20,527 nucleotides of DNA, from contig JAZKAK010000034.1 of the NCBI GenBank assembly GCA_040389165.1, positions 1-20,527 on the forward strand, in the 5' to 3' direction. Of this stretch, positions 8,755 through 16,544 are shown piece after piece. Source of the DNA: CAIOTO01 sp040389165 (lineage in GTDB: Bacteria; Pseudomonadota; Alphaproteobacteria; Paracaedibacterales; CAIOTO01). Under the pieces are notes generated by a model. The model was not told the DNA's origin. It saw only the letters and a program-made list of their open reading frames with translations, and ran no database searches. The first letter of the stretch is position 1. Each line of letters opens with the position of its first letter. Made by a program: the position numbers and the translations under genes.

Positions 8755-8761
8755 GTTATAT
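8755..8761 (+). repeat. Right target-site duplication of the MITE-like element
   Basis: GTTATAT, directly adjoining the right terminal inverted repeat and identical to 8584-8590. Confidence 0.7.
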
Positions 8762-8890
8762 TACCCGTTTTCGGCAATAGTGCAAGTAAAAGCGCAAGAT
8801 CAAATGGCCGGAAGCAATTCTCCACTGATCACTCACTTTTTTTAAGGAAGTGCAGTTTAAGATACGATATGCTCTTCAGTTGATATTCTA

Positions 8891-10411
8891 TTAAAGATTT
8901 TCCAAGGAACCCATTTCAGCATCCAATTTCCACACGCGATCAGCTAAAGATTTTAGTTCCTCAATCACGAAGTGCAGTGCTTGCTGAGGATGCGATGCTT
9001 CCTCTCGCAACGCCGCTATTTTTTCTTCCAGAGGTTGTTGGTGGCGCTGACACACCCCTACTTCAGCACGCAACTCCGCTATTTTTTCTTCCAGAGATCG
9101 TTGGTGGAGCTGATAACACGCTACTTTACCAAGCATCTCCGGCTTTTCTGTTTCAAGATCCTTCATTTCTGCTTTCCGAGTTTTTTCTTCCAGATCTTTA
9201 TGTCGGCGCTGCGTACGCTCTATTTTTTCTTCCAGATCTTTATGTCGGCGCTGCATACGCTCTATTTGTTCTTCCAGAGCTTTATGTCCGAGCTGCGTAC
9301 GCTCTATTTTTTCTTCCAGATCTTTGTGTCCGAGCTGATAATACTGTTCTTTAGCACGCAACTCCGCTATTCGTTCTTCCAGCTCTTCGAGTTCTTTCTG
9401 ACAATTCTCTTCTTCCGCACGCAACTCTGCTATTCGCTTTTCCTGATATTCTTGTTGGCGCTGATAAGACGTTGCTTTAGCAACTAATTCTTGTCGTTCT
9501 TTCCTCAATTCTGACACGCGCAGCAGACGACTTGCCATTTTGTAAACAGAGTCGCCATGAGCAAGATTTTTGATCGCTTGCTGTATATTAACAAGCAATG
9601 AAAGATCGCTTCGTGTATCTAAACACAGGTCTTGTGCAATTTTAGCAATACCCGTTAATGGATGATTTTCCATTTCTAAAATTGCCCCTATATGTGCTTT
9701 CACGAGTGGCTTTATTCCTAGATCAACATCTGACTCAACAGACTCAAGACAAAGACGCATCAAGACAGCACCTAGATTAGAGTTCTCACTTTGCATTGAC
9801 AGAGCAAAATCTAGTCCAATTGTGGTTTCTTCTATCCAACGCTCAACGGTTCCCTCTGTTCTACCCCTTAAACAAAAACCATTACAACTATCAAAATCAA
9901 ACCCACGCAATTCACCTAAACTATATTGATTTTGTGAAATAATGTTCGCAGCCCCATCCGCCAAACTATACATCAATTCCAACACGTGATAATGACCCAC
10001 TAGATCAGCCCTTATCTTTCCTGATGCCAACATCGCCGCATAGGGATTCACCGTTTCAGTTTCCCAACCATCCATTTTCTTTGCAAGCAAACGTTCCGCC
10101 AAAATAGCTTTAAAGATTTTCTCTCTGTCATCATCCGTTGCCACAACATGAACCTGAACATTATCTTGATTTTCCAGAATAGCACTGATGGCGGCTGACT
10201 TCTCATCAATCACAGTCTTGGCATCTAAAATATTGCCAGACACAATGTCACCATAGTCATCAAACATTAACTCACCCGCAGTATTTGCCGCGATACGACG
10301 CGCCGTATCATAACCCACAATAGCGTCAATACCATTTGCACACACATGCGTCGCGGCAAAGCTAACCAGCAATAACACTGTTGTGTAAAATTTTAATTTA
10401 ATTCTCATCAT
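8891..10411 (-). CDS. Secreted protein B: novel module plus repeat-built coiled coil
   Basis: A 506-residue protein without a recognised family. Residues 1-25 are a clear signal peptide (cleavage plausible after HVCA). Residues about 74-195 carry the module shared with proteins A and C: ISAILENQDNV, then DDDREKIFKAILAERLL (93-109), HYHVLELMYSLA (140-151) and VERWIEE (189-195). From about residue 300 to 490 it is an almost continuous heptad coiled coil rich in E, K, Q, L and R. This is built from 21-residue units (RIAELRAE/K type) and 14-residue units (KDLEEKIERTQRRH type), so each duplication preserves heptad phase. Two in-frame ATGs (10411 and 10408) are possible starts; ggaa lies just upstream. 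It is divergent from the gene at 10619, with a 207-bp shared upstream region. Exported, probably periplasmic or released; role unknown. Confidence 0.86.
   Translation of the reverse strand: MMRIKLKFYTTVLLLVSFAATHVCANGIDAIVGYDTARRIAANTAGELMFDDYGDIVSGNILDAKTVIDEKSAAISAILENQDNVQVHVVATDDDREKIFKAILAERLLAKKMDGWETETVNPYAAMLASGKIRADLVGHYHVLELMYSLADGAANIISQNQYSLGELRGFDFDSCNGFCLRGRTEGTVERWIEETTIGLDFALSMQSENSNLGAVLMRLCLESVESDVDLGIKPLVKAHIGAILEMENHPLTGIAKIAQDLCLDTRSDLSLLVNIQQAIKNLAHGDSVYKMASRLLRVSELRKERQELVAKATSYQRQQEYQEKRIAELRAEEENCQKELEELEERIAELRAKEQYYQLGHKDLEEKIERTQLGHKALEEQIERMQRRHKDLEEKIERTQRRHKDLEEKTRKAEMKDLETEKPEMLGKVACYQLHQRSLEEKIAELRAEVGVCQRHQQPLEEKIAALREEASHPQQALHFVIEELKSLADRVWKLDAEMGSLENL
9181..9340 (-). 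repeat. 42-bp tandem repeats in the secreted protein B gene
   Basis: About four consecutive 42-bp units (starting near 9181, 9223, 9265 and 9307) encode the 14-residue coiled-coil repeat KDLEEKIERTQRRH and variants. The first two differ at only one base; the later ones have diverged more, which points to recent expansion. Longer 63-bp repeats lie on both sides. Confidence 0.85.
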
Positions 10412-10618
10412 TAGAATTTCCGTATACGAAATTATGCATACTATTTATATACGTATTCATCAAATAAATTACAAGTGCGAAAATGAAAAAAAGCAGCATT
10501 CAGCAGATGATAAAAATCGACAGATACACGAATAAACCTATAACGATTTTATTTAAACTATTAAAAATTGATTTTTTATGTTACAATTACATTCATTAAG
10601 TAAAAATACGTGTGATGT
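10412..10618. promoter_or_regulatory. Shared divergent upstream region of secreted proteins B and C
   Basis: An AT-rich 207-bp gap between two divergent genes encoding related secreted proteins. It must hold both promoters, but I cannot choose them firmly: a TTGATG...17...TATGCA pair for the leftward gene and a TACAAT (10581-10586) for the rightward gene are only weak candidates. No gene is seen. Confidence 0.4.
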
Positions 10619-11800
10619 ATGAAACGAATAGTTTATCTAAGATTTGCTCCCTTAGCATTCTTTGCTATAACGCATTATTTTGCGGCAGCTAGCATCGCAC
10701 ATGCTGTTACTTATATCGAGGAACAATACGATGCACGCTGTGAAGCGCTTCATTTTCAATCAGAAACAATGCCGCATACGACACATATCAATGCCTTACT
10801 CAGTGATGAAAGCAAGGTCGCCGATCGCGCTGCCGATGATGCCGAAAAGGAAATAATCCTAAAAGCCGTTATGGCGTCTGTATTCATTCACGGGGTTTCA
10901 GATTTTCCGGCAATCTTTGATAAACGCGCTCATTTAGCCGGTGACAAACGCCACAATCATTTTGAAATACTACGACTTACGACAGAGCTTGCGGGCGACC
11001 TTTTGAATCCAGGCGACGCTGCCAGTGTTCTTGATTTACCGAAATATACTGATTTGTATACCTTTAGCGCTACGAATAAAGACGTATTCAAGCGTTGGTT
11101 TGATGATGTATGCAGAGAGCATGCCGCAAAAACAGTTGATGGCCGCCTCAACGTAACTTTGTTTGGCCCTGTAAAATCACACTGGAAAACAGGCTATGCG
11201 TCCATTTTTGTGTCAACATACAATCTAACAGATGGCGAGTCAATGTTCCGGGTGATAGCGCGTCTACCGAATCAGGGGGATCGCAAGCGTTATGTTGTTA
11301 TCGAAAATCCAAATTGGGGCACGCATAGCAACGGTGGAGACTCTAATTCTCCCTATACGATTCGTGCGCATCCAATTGTGAATGGAAACGCGCGCGATGC
11401 GAACACACCAGAAACCATCACGATTACAAACGGAGAAAACAACGACATAACCGTCGGTATAAACGAACTTGGCTCATCCGTTCACACACATGGTGGAACA
11501 TTTTCACCAAACAACAAGCACCTCACAGAATTACCAGAGAGAGCATTGGGGAGATTTGGATCCGGAACAAAAGAGGACCTACGAGAAGAAAATGAATGCT
11601 ATTCATTTGTTTCCCATGTTGGGAACACGGACACGCTTCACATCATCACCGGAAACCCTAGCCCAATTGTAGACTTGGCGGCACAAGCACCTAACTTTGA
11701 TGCTTTTGTAGCACGTTTAAGCATAGTTGCTGACATATTCGGTACGAACTCACCGTTACACAAAGCAAAAATAGCCGATTTTATCACTGGGCGTATCTAG
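10619..11800 (+). CDS. Secreted protein C: paralogous module
   Basis: A 393-residue protein without a recognised family. Residues 1-29 are a long signal peptide ending SIAHA, a classic cleavage site. Residues about 57-170 carry the module shared with A and B: INALLSDESKV, DAEKEIILKAVMASVFIHG (74-92), HNHFEILRLTTELA (112-125) and FKRWFDDVCREHAA (157-170). The C-terminal half is different from A and B: it lacks coiled coil, is rich in N, T, G and D, and looks like a beta-rich globular domain (IVNGNARDANTPETITITNG). Transcribed rightward, divergent from protein B and convergent with hemC. The ATG at 10619 has only a weak ribosome-binding site. Function unknown. Confidence 0.86.
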   Translation: MKRIVYLRFAPLAFFAITHYFAAASIAHAVTYIEEQYDARCEALHFQSETMPHTTHINALLSDESKVADRAADDAEKEIILKAVMASVFIHGVSDFPAIFDKRAHLAGDKRHNHFEILRLTTELAGDLLNPGDAASVLDLPKYTDLYTFSATNKDVFKRWFDDVCREHAAKTVDGRLNVTLFGPVKSHWKTGYASIFVSTYNLTDGESMFRVIARLPNQGDRKRYVVIENPNWGTHSNGGDSNSPYTIRAHPIVNGNARDANTPETITITNGENNDITVGINELGSSVHTHGGTFSPNNKHLTELPERALGRFGSGTKEDLREENECYSFVSHVGNTDTLHIITGNPSPIVDLAAQAPNFDAFVARLSIVADIFGTNSPLHKAKIADFITGRI

Positions 11801-11828
11801 CGGTTCAACGTTAATTTGGTTATGTTTT

Positions 11829-11913
11829 CGTCATGGCGAACCCCGCAGGGTGTGGCCGCCATCCAGTGGCTGTTTTCCTGGATCACCACGCCTCTTACGG
11901 GGCGCGTTGACGG
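11829..11913. repeat. Imperfect palindromic repeat (REP-like), copy 2; possible bidirectional terminator
   Basis: An 85-bp imperfect inverted repeat starting cgtcatggcg and ending gttgacgg, with core ccatccag...ctggatcaccac around a short loop. It lies between the convergent protein C and hemC genes and could fold in either transcript, so it may terminate both, although no U-run follows. Same family as 147-226 and 13038-13070. Confidence 0.7.
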
Positions 11914-11942
11914 CGAATTTATACTCAAAAGAACCTAAAAAT

Positions 11943-12896
11943 CTAGCCCTTCAACATCTCTGCCATATGCGCAATGGCCTCAAAAAGCATCTGCGTTGAA
12001 TTCTCTCTCAAAGAGACATGATCACAAAACACACACCTTTGTGTGCGCCCTTCAAAAAAGGCTAGAATCTCGATCGATTTCGCGTGTGCAACATCACTTG
12101 AACCAACACCAAAAAACCGAACGTGCGCACCTAACGCTGTGCGACAACTGCCACCCAAATACGCGGAAAATTTACGTTCAAGAACAGCGCATTGCTCGGT
12201 TTTTGAATCATTAATTCCTGCAAACAGATGTGCATCGTTTGGACGACTCTCAACGGCAATAATCCCTTGCCCCGCCGCCGGCACAAATGTTTCAATCGAC
12301 AGATCCGTTTGTTGCAATGTTGGATAAGCGCTTGCAAAAGCGTCGCCAACCAAACCAAGACGTGCCAACCCAGCTGCGGCTAAAATGGTTGCATCAATAT
12401 TGCTGTCCGCTACGTGCTGCAATCGCGTGCCCACATTTCCACGCAAATCCACAATACGCACGTCTGGCCACGCACGTGTTGCTTGTGCAGCCCTTCGCGG
12501 AGAACAGGTACCTAGCACCGCTTTCTGCGACAGCGAATCGAACAACAAACCGTCGGACGCCAGATTCACTACGCACGCTTTACGTGTAATCAATACATCA
12601 TGCGCCGCCACACGGGGCAGATGTGCTCCCAATATCAAAGGCAAATCATGCAGTTCAACATCTTTTAATGAATGCACGGCGGCGTCAATTGTGCCCTCTA
12701 ACAGTGCGTCTTGCAGCTCTTTCGTGAACAAAGCCTTGCCGCCAATATCGTGCAAACTTTTGGTTGTTCGGTCACCACGTGTACTAAAGGGAATAATCTC
12801 AATACGTTTATTCGGATGCACGAACGCCAATGCATCACGCACGAGCGTGGCTTGTATCAGCGCAAGCGGACTTGACCGCGTTCCGATTCGAATCAT
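11943..12896 (-). CDS. hemC: Porphobilinogen deaminase (hydroxymethylbilane synthase)
   Basis: A 317-residue enzyme that joins four porphobilinogen molecules into hydroxymethylbilane in haem synthesis. Seen are the N-terminal IGTRSSPLALIQA, AAVHSLKDV with the catalytic Asp (79), LGTCSPRRAAQ (128-138), LRGNVGTRLQ (151-160), PAAGQGIIAVE (206-216) and the cofactor loop GGSCRTALGAH, where Cys251 would carry the dipyrromethane cofactor. Length is normal and all key residues are present. The ATG at 12896 lacks a clear Shine-Dalgarno sequence. It appears to be a single-gene unit: the upstream gene is 258 bp away across a palindrome, and the downstream neighbour is convergent. Confidence 0.98.
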   Translation of the reverse strand: MIRIGTRSSPLALIQATLVRDALAFVHPNKRIEIIPFSTRGDRTTKSLHDIGGKALFTKELQDALLEGTIDAAVHSLKDVELHDLPLILGAHLPRVAAHDVLITRKACVVNLASDGLLFDSLSQKAVLGTCSPRRAAQATRAWPDVRIVDLRGNVGTRLQHVADSNIDATILAAAGLARLGLVGDAFASAYPTLQQTDLSIETFVPAAGQGIIAVESRPNDAHLFAGINDSKTEQCAVLERKFSAYLGGSCRTALGAHVRFFGVGSSDVAHAKSIEILAFFEGRTQRCVFCDHVSLRENSTQMLFEAIAHMAEMLKG

Positions 12897-12932
12897 GAGT
12901 TGAGCACTTACAAACAGTTACATAACCGAATC

Positions 12933-12961
12933 AGTATAAGACCGTTTCATAGCCAGAGCAA
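12933..12961 (-). promoter_or_regulatory. Candidate hemC promoter
   Basis: On the minus strand TTGCTC (12961-12956) is followed by a 17-bp spacer and TATACT (12938-12933), about 37 bp before the hemC ATG. The -10 fits well and the -35 is weak. Confidence 0.4.
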
Positions 12962-13037
12962 GAACACCACACGGTTATCACGTTAAGAAAAAATCACAAA
13001 ACACACCCGCCATCATCACAAGAAGCCGCTAGGCGCC

Positions 13038-13070
13038 GTGGTGATCCAGTCTGCTTTCCTGGATGGCCAC
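13038..13070. repeat. Short palindromic repeat (core of the REP-like family), copy 3
   Basis: gtggtgatccag (13038-13049) and ctggatggccac (13059-13070) form a 12-bp stem with two mismatches around a 9-nt loop. This matches the core of the palindromes at 147-226 and 11829-11913, but the outer arms are not conserved. It lies 85 bp downstream of the leftward gene ending at 13155 and upstream of hemC, so it might act as a terminator hairpin. Confidence 0.6.
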
Positions 13071-13154
13071 GTCCTTCGGACTCTCCATAACAGCACTTCT
13101 TGTCATTGATTCCGGGCAATACACAGGTAAAAAACAGGCGCATGTATGTGCTTA

Positions 13155-14894
13155 CTAATCAATAATACCAACCCTCTTAAAGACCTTAACAAAAGATTTT
13201 CTCCATGCTGGCCATTGTTTTTTAGTTTGCGACCCGTGAGGCACGTCGCCTGTAATCGCTTCTCTTTTTCCGACAAGTGAATCAAACAAAAACATAAAGT
13301 TATTTCCACGAATTCTCATCTCGCCGCTCAACGCTTTACTCATTTTAGCGGTAATCTCATTAAAATCACGCCTGCTTGTTCCACCCGAGCGCAGCTCCTC
13401 TTTCCAAGAAGTATCAACAACGGTCAATGCGTCACAGCTAACAACTTTTTGGGACTCTTCGGCTGGTGCTTTAGCGTGTTTAACAACTTTTTTGGACGCC
13501 TGAGTTGGCTGATGAACAACTTTTTCAGACGCTTCGGCTGATGTCTTAATATAGAGTTTATCAAAATCACAAGAATAAGCTGCTGGCTTATTCGCGGCTA
13601 GAGCTAACTCATAGGCAGAAAGATTTAAAGCCGAAGCATAAACTGCTGACTCATGGGCAGCAAGCTCTAGCTTTGAGGCAAAAGCCGCAGCAGAAAACCG
13701 AAAATGATCCACATCTCCCTTTTCTCCTGGTTCCTCTGCAACATCTTGCTCTACATCTACACCTGGCTCTGCCGCTTTTTGTGCACCTAATTCCAAACCA
13801 TCATTGCTGTTATGTTCAATAAAACCCTCTGGTACAGCATCTAATATTCTATGAACACCATCAACCTCTTCATAATCAGCGATAACCTCACCAGAACGTC
13901 GTGCATTTTCATGCGCATAAAAACGATCAAGCGTAACGAGTGCGGGCGCAACATTTCGATAAAAAGTAGTCGCAAATGTTGCTGGATCAGCAATAGAATT
14001 CCGATTTTCATAAAAAACGGCAACGTACACCGAAAGTGCAGCTCGCTCTTCTGGTGTTTGAGACGATTTAGATGTCTCCGACAAGGTCATTGCATCAACC
14101 AGGCATGACATAGGATCTCCTGGATGTTTAGCTAAAAGTGATCTGAAAATCTCCCCACCCCCTTCGATCGCCAAGTGCTCTTTATGACTTTCATAGAGCT
14201 CAGCAGATGCCAAATCTTCGTGACCAAAATTTGTCGCTCCGTTGGCCGCAAGGGAAAGACACGATGAAAACAACGCCGCTTGATGTGAAATGTATGGCTG
14301 CAACATATCAAGTATAGATGCTATATAATTTGATTCATAAAAAGGAGTTTGCGTAGTTTGAGCAAATCTTGTAAACACCGTATCCATATAATTCTCTTTT
14401 TTATCATAGAGTGAGAAAAAAACATATAATTCATCAGATACGTTATCTAGATATTCCACAGAAACTGGGTTGGTTGCAAAAATCACTTGGCTTGCTTTTT
14501 GATAAACAAGCAAATCCCGTTTTACTCCCAAACAAAGCTTGTCAACCAAACTCGCAAATATATCTTCTGACCAAAGACAGTCATAGCCGCATTCGTCCTT
14601 TAAATACGCTAGCTTAGCGGAATTTGTTTTATGTTTTTCTTTTAAAACAGAATAAATATCTTTATTAAATTCATATCGACTTCTAATGATGGCATGCACG
14701 TCATTGAGTGTTTTTTGTTTATACGCATTCGTTTGCACAGCTGTTCTTGACACAAGCCGCCCGCCTTCACGATCCAAAGTCGAACTATCAAAAGCAGAAC
14801 TATCAAAAGCTGAACAGGAACTGGAGCTAGAACTGGCAAAAAGTGGCGCACTGAACGACACACTTAACATTAAAATTTTAAATAAACTATTCAC
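13155..14894 (-). CDS. Secreted protein D, unknown function
   Basis: A 579-residue protein without a recognised family. Residues 1-20 are a signal peptide (cleavage plausible after PLFA), followed by a Ser-rich stretch with short AFDSS repeats (20-40). Residues about 55-340 look helical and globular. A Glu/Asp/Val-rich linker (about 375-400) leads to an Ala-rich segment with two similar ASKLELAAHESAVY/ASALNLSAYELALA units (406-435). Three KVV motifs follow, spaced 11-14 residues apart (458-485), and then a basic C-terminus. The start is a GTG at 14894, preceded by AAAGG at suitable distance and by a good promoter at 14933-14960. It does not convincingly share the module of proteins A-C. Downstream of rimI on the same strand but probably transcribed from its own promoter. 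Confidence 0.85.
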   Translation of the reverse strand: MNSLFKILMLSVSFSAPLFASSSSSSCSAFDSSAFDSSTLDREGGRLVSRTAVQTNAYKQKTLNDVHAIIRSRYEFNKDIYSVLKEKHKTNSAKLAYLKDECGYDCLWSEDIFASLVDKLCLGVKRDLLVYQKASQVIFATNPVSVEYLDNVSDELYVFFSLYDKKENYMDTVFTRFAQTTQTPFYESNYIASILDMLQPYISHQAALFSSCLSLAANGATNFGHEDLASAELYESHKEHLAIEGGGEIFRSLLAKHPGDPMSCLVDAMTLSETSKSSQTPEERAALSVYVAVFYENRNSIADPATFATTFYRNVAPALVTLDRFYAHENARRSGEVIADYEEVDGVHRILDAVPEGFIEHNSNDGLELGAQKAAEPGVDVEQDVAEEPGEKGDVDHFRFSAAAFASKLELAAHESAVYASALNLSAYELALAANKPAAYSCDFDKLYIKTSAEASEKVVHQPTQASKKVVKHAKAPAEESQKVVSCDALTVVDTSWKEELRSGGTSRRDFNEITAKMSKALSGEMRIRGNNFMFLFDSLVGKREAITGDVPHGSQTKKQWPAWRKSFVKVFKRVGIID

Positions 14895-14932
14895 AAAAAG
14901 ACCTTTTTTACTCGTGTTAAATTAACAAATTA

Positions 14933-14960
14933 TTTATAACACAAAAAAAAGCAAAGTCAA
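14933..14960 (-). promoter_or_regulatory. Promoter of the secreted protein D gene
   Basis: On the minus strand TTGACT (14960-14955), a 16-bp T-rich spacer and TATAAA (14938-14933), about 38 bp before the GTG start at 14894. Five of six bases match the -35 consensus and five of six the -10. Confidence 0.6.
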
Positions 14961-15010
14961 CGCATAAATATATGTACAAACAAGAACTCAATGTACACAG
15001 CACGCCTATA

Positions 15011-15484
15011 TTACAGCACCCCTTTTCGTCGCATCACGTAAGCATCACGCATCAAAGGATCTGGATCGTCGTAATATCCTCGTCGTGTCATAATGGTTTC
15101 AAAGCCAAACGACGTATACAAATGGATCGCTGCTGTATTTCCCGTTGCAACCTCAAGCATGCAATCACAGGACGTTTCGTTTAAATACGCCGCCAACAGT
15201 GCACGCCCAAGCCCTTTTCCGTGTTGGTCAGGCACAATCGCGAATGTTAAAATATCATTCAAGTCATAGAGTGTTCGCCCAAGGATAAAGCCAGAAAGCT
15301 CAGGACTATCATCCGCATCCTGACCTAACCGTATGCCAAAACCAAAAACGCCATCCCATTCAAATTTATCAAAATAATCATAAAAGGTTTCTGTTGGCCA
15401 CGCCTTTGGAAAACACTGTTGGTGGATGCACGCCATGCGCTCTGCATCATGCCGTATAAGTGGCCTAATCCTAAATGGACTCAT
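15011..15484 (-). CDS. rimI: Ribosomal protein S18-alanine N-acetyltransferase RimI-like (GNAT)
   Basis: A 157-residue GNAT-fold acetyltransferase. Seen are the acetyl-CoA pyrophosphate-binding QHGKGLGRALL (87-97), following ILTFAIVP, and the RimI-typical LEVATGNTAAIHLYTSFGF (110-128) and RRGYY. RimI acetylates the N-terminal Ala of ribosomal protein S18; related members modify other substrates, so the exact target is inferred. The ATG at 15484 has a good upstream GAGAGGTG. In many bacteria rimI sits next to tsaB; here that partner is absent and the neighbours are unknown secreted proteins. Confidence 0.92.
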   Translation of the reverse strand: MSPFRIRPLIRHDAERMACIHQQCFPKAWPTETFYDYFDKFEWDGVFGFGIRLGQDADDSPELSGFILGRTLYDLNDILTFAIVPDQHGKGLGRALLAAYLNETSCDCMLEVATGNTAAIHLYTSFGFETIMTRRGYYDDPDPLMRDAYVMRRKGVL

Positions 15485-15719
15485 TCTGCACCTCTCTTTT
15501 TATCAACTCAACATACCACCTATTCGTATTCAACACACCACTTAGCGTTTGATTTCAAACCATTGATTCAAGATGTGACAGGTGTATAATTCACACAATT
15601 TATGCAACGCATACATTTTAAAAGAACGGCAAACGTTTCTTTATTGAATTTTTTCTTGCTTTTCAAGCAAAACTCAGTATGTTTGTTAAAAATTACACAA
15701 AATAGCCTTAAAGCAAACT

Positions 15720-16265
15720 ATGCACGCACATAAAATTATAAATAGGTTACTATTAACACTTTTCACCTCCGTGCTATTAACGATTTTTACGTTTTCGACA
15801 CATGCAACAGAAATGTTCACAGAACAGACGCATTGCAAAAACGTAATTAAATTTATAACAAAAACGAAAGTGTCAGAAGAAACAGAAATAGACAAAGACA
15901 GAACGGCACCGTCAGAACGCCTTGGCTGCGATAAAGAGCTGAATAACGGTGATGATGAAGGTGGTTCCGAGGAGCTATTCCTCACCTTTCGGTCACAAAC
16001 AACAGGGAATACGTATAAAATAATATTTGAAGAAGGCAGGCGTCTAGATGATTACATGCGAGCTCTAAAAAAAGCCGAACACCTACGCGGACTTGACAAA
16101 ACCACATATAACTATGGCGCTGCCATATATTATATGGGTGTTATCACTGGGAAAACACCTATAACAAAACACATATTCAAAACGTTAACGCAACCACTCA
16201 CGTTTAAAGTGTTAGCACAAAAAAGTAACACCAACATAAGAAGCAAGCAACTAGGACTAAAATAA
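15720..16265 (+). CDS. Small secreted protein E, unknown function
   Basis: A 181-residue orphan. Residues 1-29 are a signal peptide (basic start, long hydrophobic core, STHA cleavage site). The mature part begins with an acidic region containing two cysteines and ends in a basic, helical C-terminus. I recognise no domain and it lacks the A-C module. No good Shine-Dalgarno sequence precedes the ATG. It is one of few genes in this part pointing rightward, toward the DnaA-box cluster that starts 14 bp after its stop. Signal peptide and codon pattern make it likely real, but small size keeps certainty moderate. Confidence 0.72.
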   Translation: MHAHKIINRLLLTLFTSVLLTIFTFSTHATEMFTEQTHCKNVIKFITKTKVSEETEIDKDRTAPSERLGCDKELNNGDDEGGSEELFLTFRSQTTGNTYKIIFEEGRRLDDYMRALKKAEHLRGLDKTTYNYGAAIYYMGVITGKTPITKHIFKTLTQPLTFKVLAQKSNTNIRSKQLGLK

Positions 16266-16312
16266 CCCTATAAACGCCTGTGGATAACTCTGTGAATAAC
16301 GTGTGCAAAAGG

Positions 16313-16327
16313 TTAACAAAGTGTTAA
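16313..16327. promoter_or_regulatory. Possible CtrA binding site
   Basis: TTAA (16313-16316), seven bases, TTAA (16324-16327): the exact spacing of the alphaproteobacterial CtrA recognition motif, lying between DnaA boxes. A single match in AT-rich DNA could be chance. Confidence 0.35.
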
Positions 16328-16544
16328 TAACTTTTACCCCCTGTGGATAACCCCTCTGTTTTGCACAGGGAAAGGTGACTTATACACACCCTGTGGATAA
16401 CAGAGCAACAACACTGACTGAAACTGGCGTCTAGCGCATTTTTTTCTGTGGATAACCCTGTTAATAATAAAGTTATCCCCGTTATTCACCGCACCACTAC
16501 TAACAACCACCTATTTATCTTAGTTATTAGTATAAAAGAAAAAC

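Larger units (their letters stand above)
8557..8890. other. Intergenic stretch between azlC and the secreted protein B gene
   Basis: These 334 bases contain the azlC 5' region, the complete MITE-like element (8592-8754) with its flanking duplications, and about 130 bases downstream of the leftward gene at 8891. I see no gene or convincing terminator in the 8762-8890 part. The open frame running across the element on the plus strand is an artefact of its GC-rich palindrome. Confidence 0.7.

Noticed and set aside
9010..9350. Tandem repeats considered as a CRISPR array
   Set aside because: The units are contiguous and in frame, with no unique spacers, and they encode coiled-coil heptads.
8972..9487. 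Two long plus-strand open frames with Phe/Leu-rich repeats opposite secreted protein B
   Set aside because: They are the antisense of the tandem coiled-coil repeats. Their periodic hydrophobic look comes from GAA/AAG codons read backward.
12385..12903. A 172-codon plus-strand open frame opposite hemC
   Set aside because: hemC is certain on the other strand with all motifs; this frame is Cys/Arg/Ser-rich and without motifs.
14001..14110. Possible resemblance of secreted protein D (PEERAALSVYVAVF) to the module of proteins A-C
   Set aside because: Only a short stretch is similar, and the H-(F/Y) and W-(F/I) helices are not found at matching distances, so I did not include D in the family.
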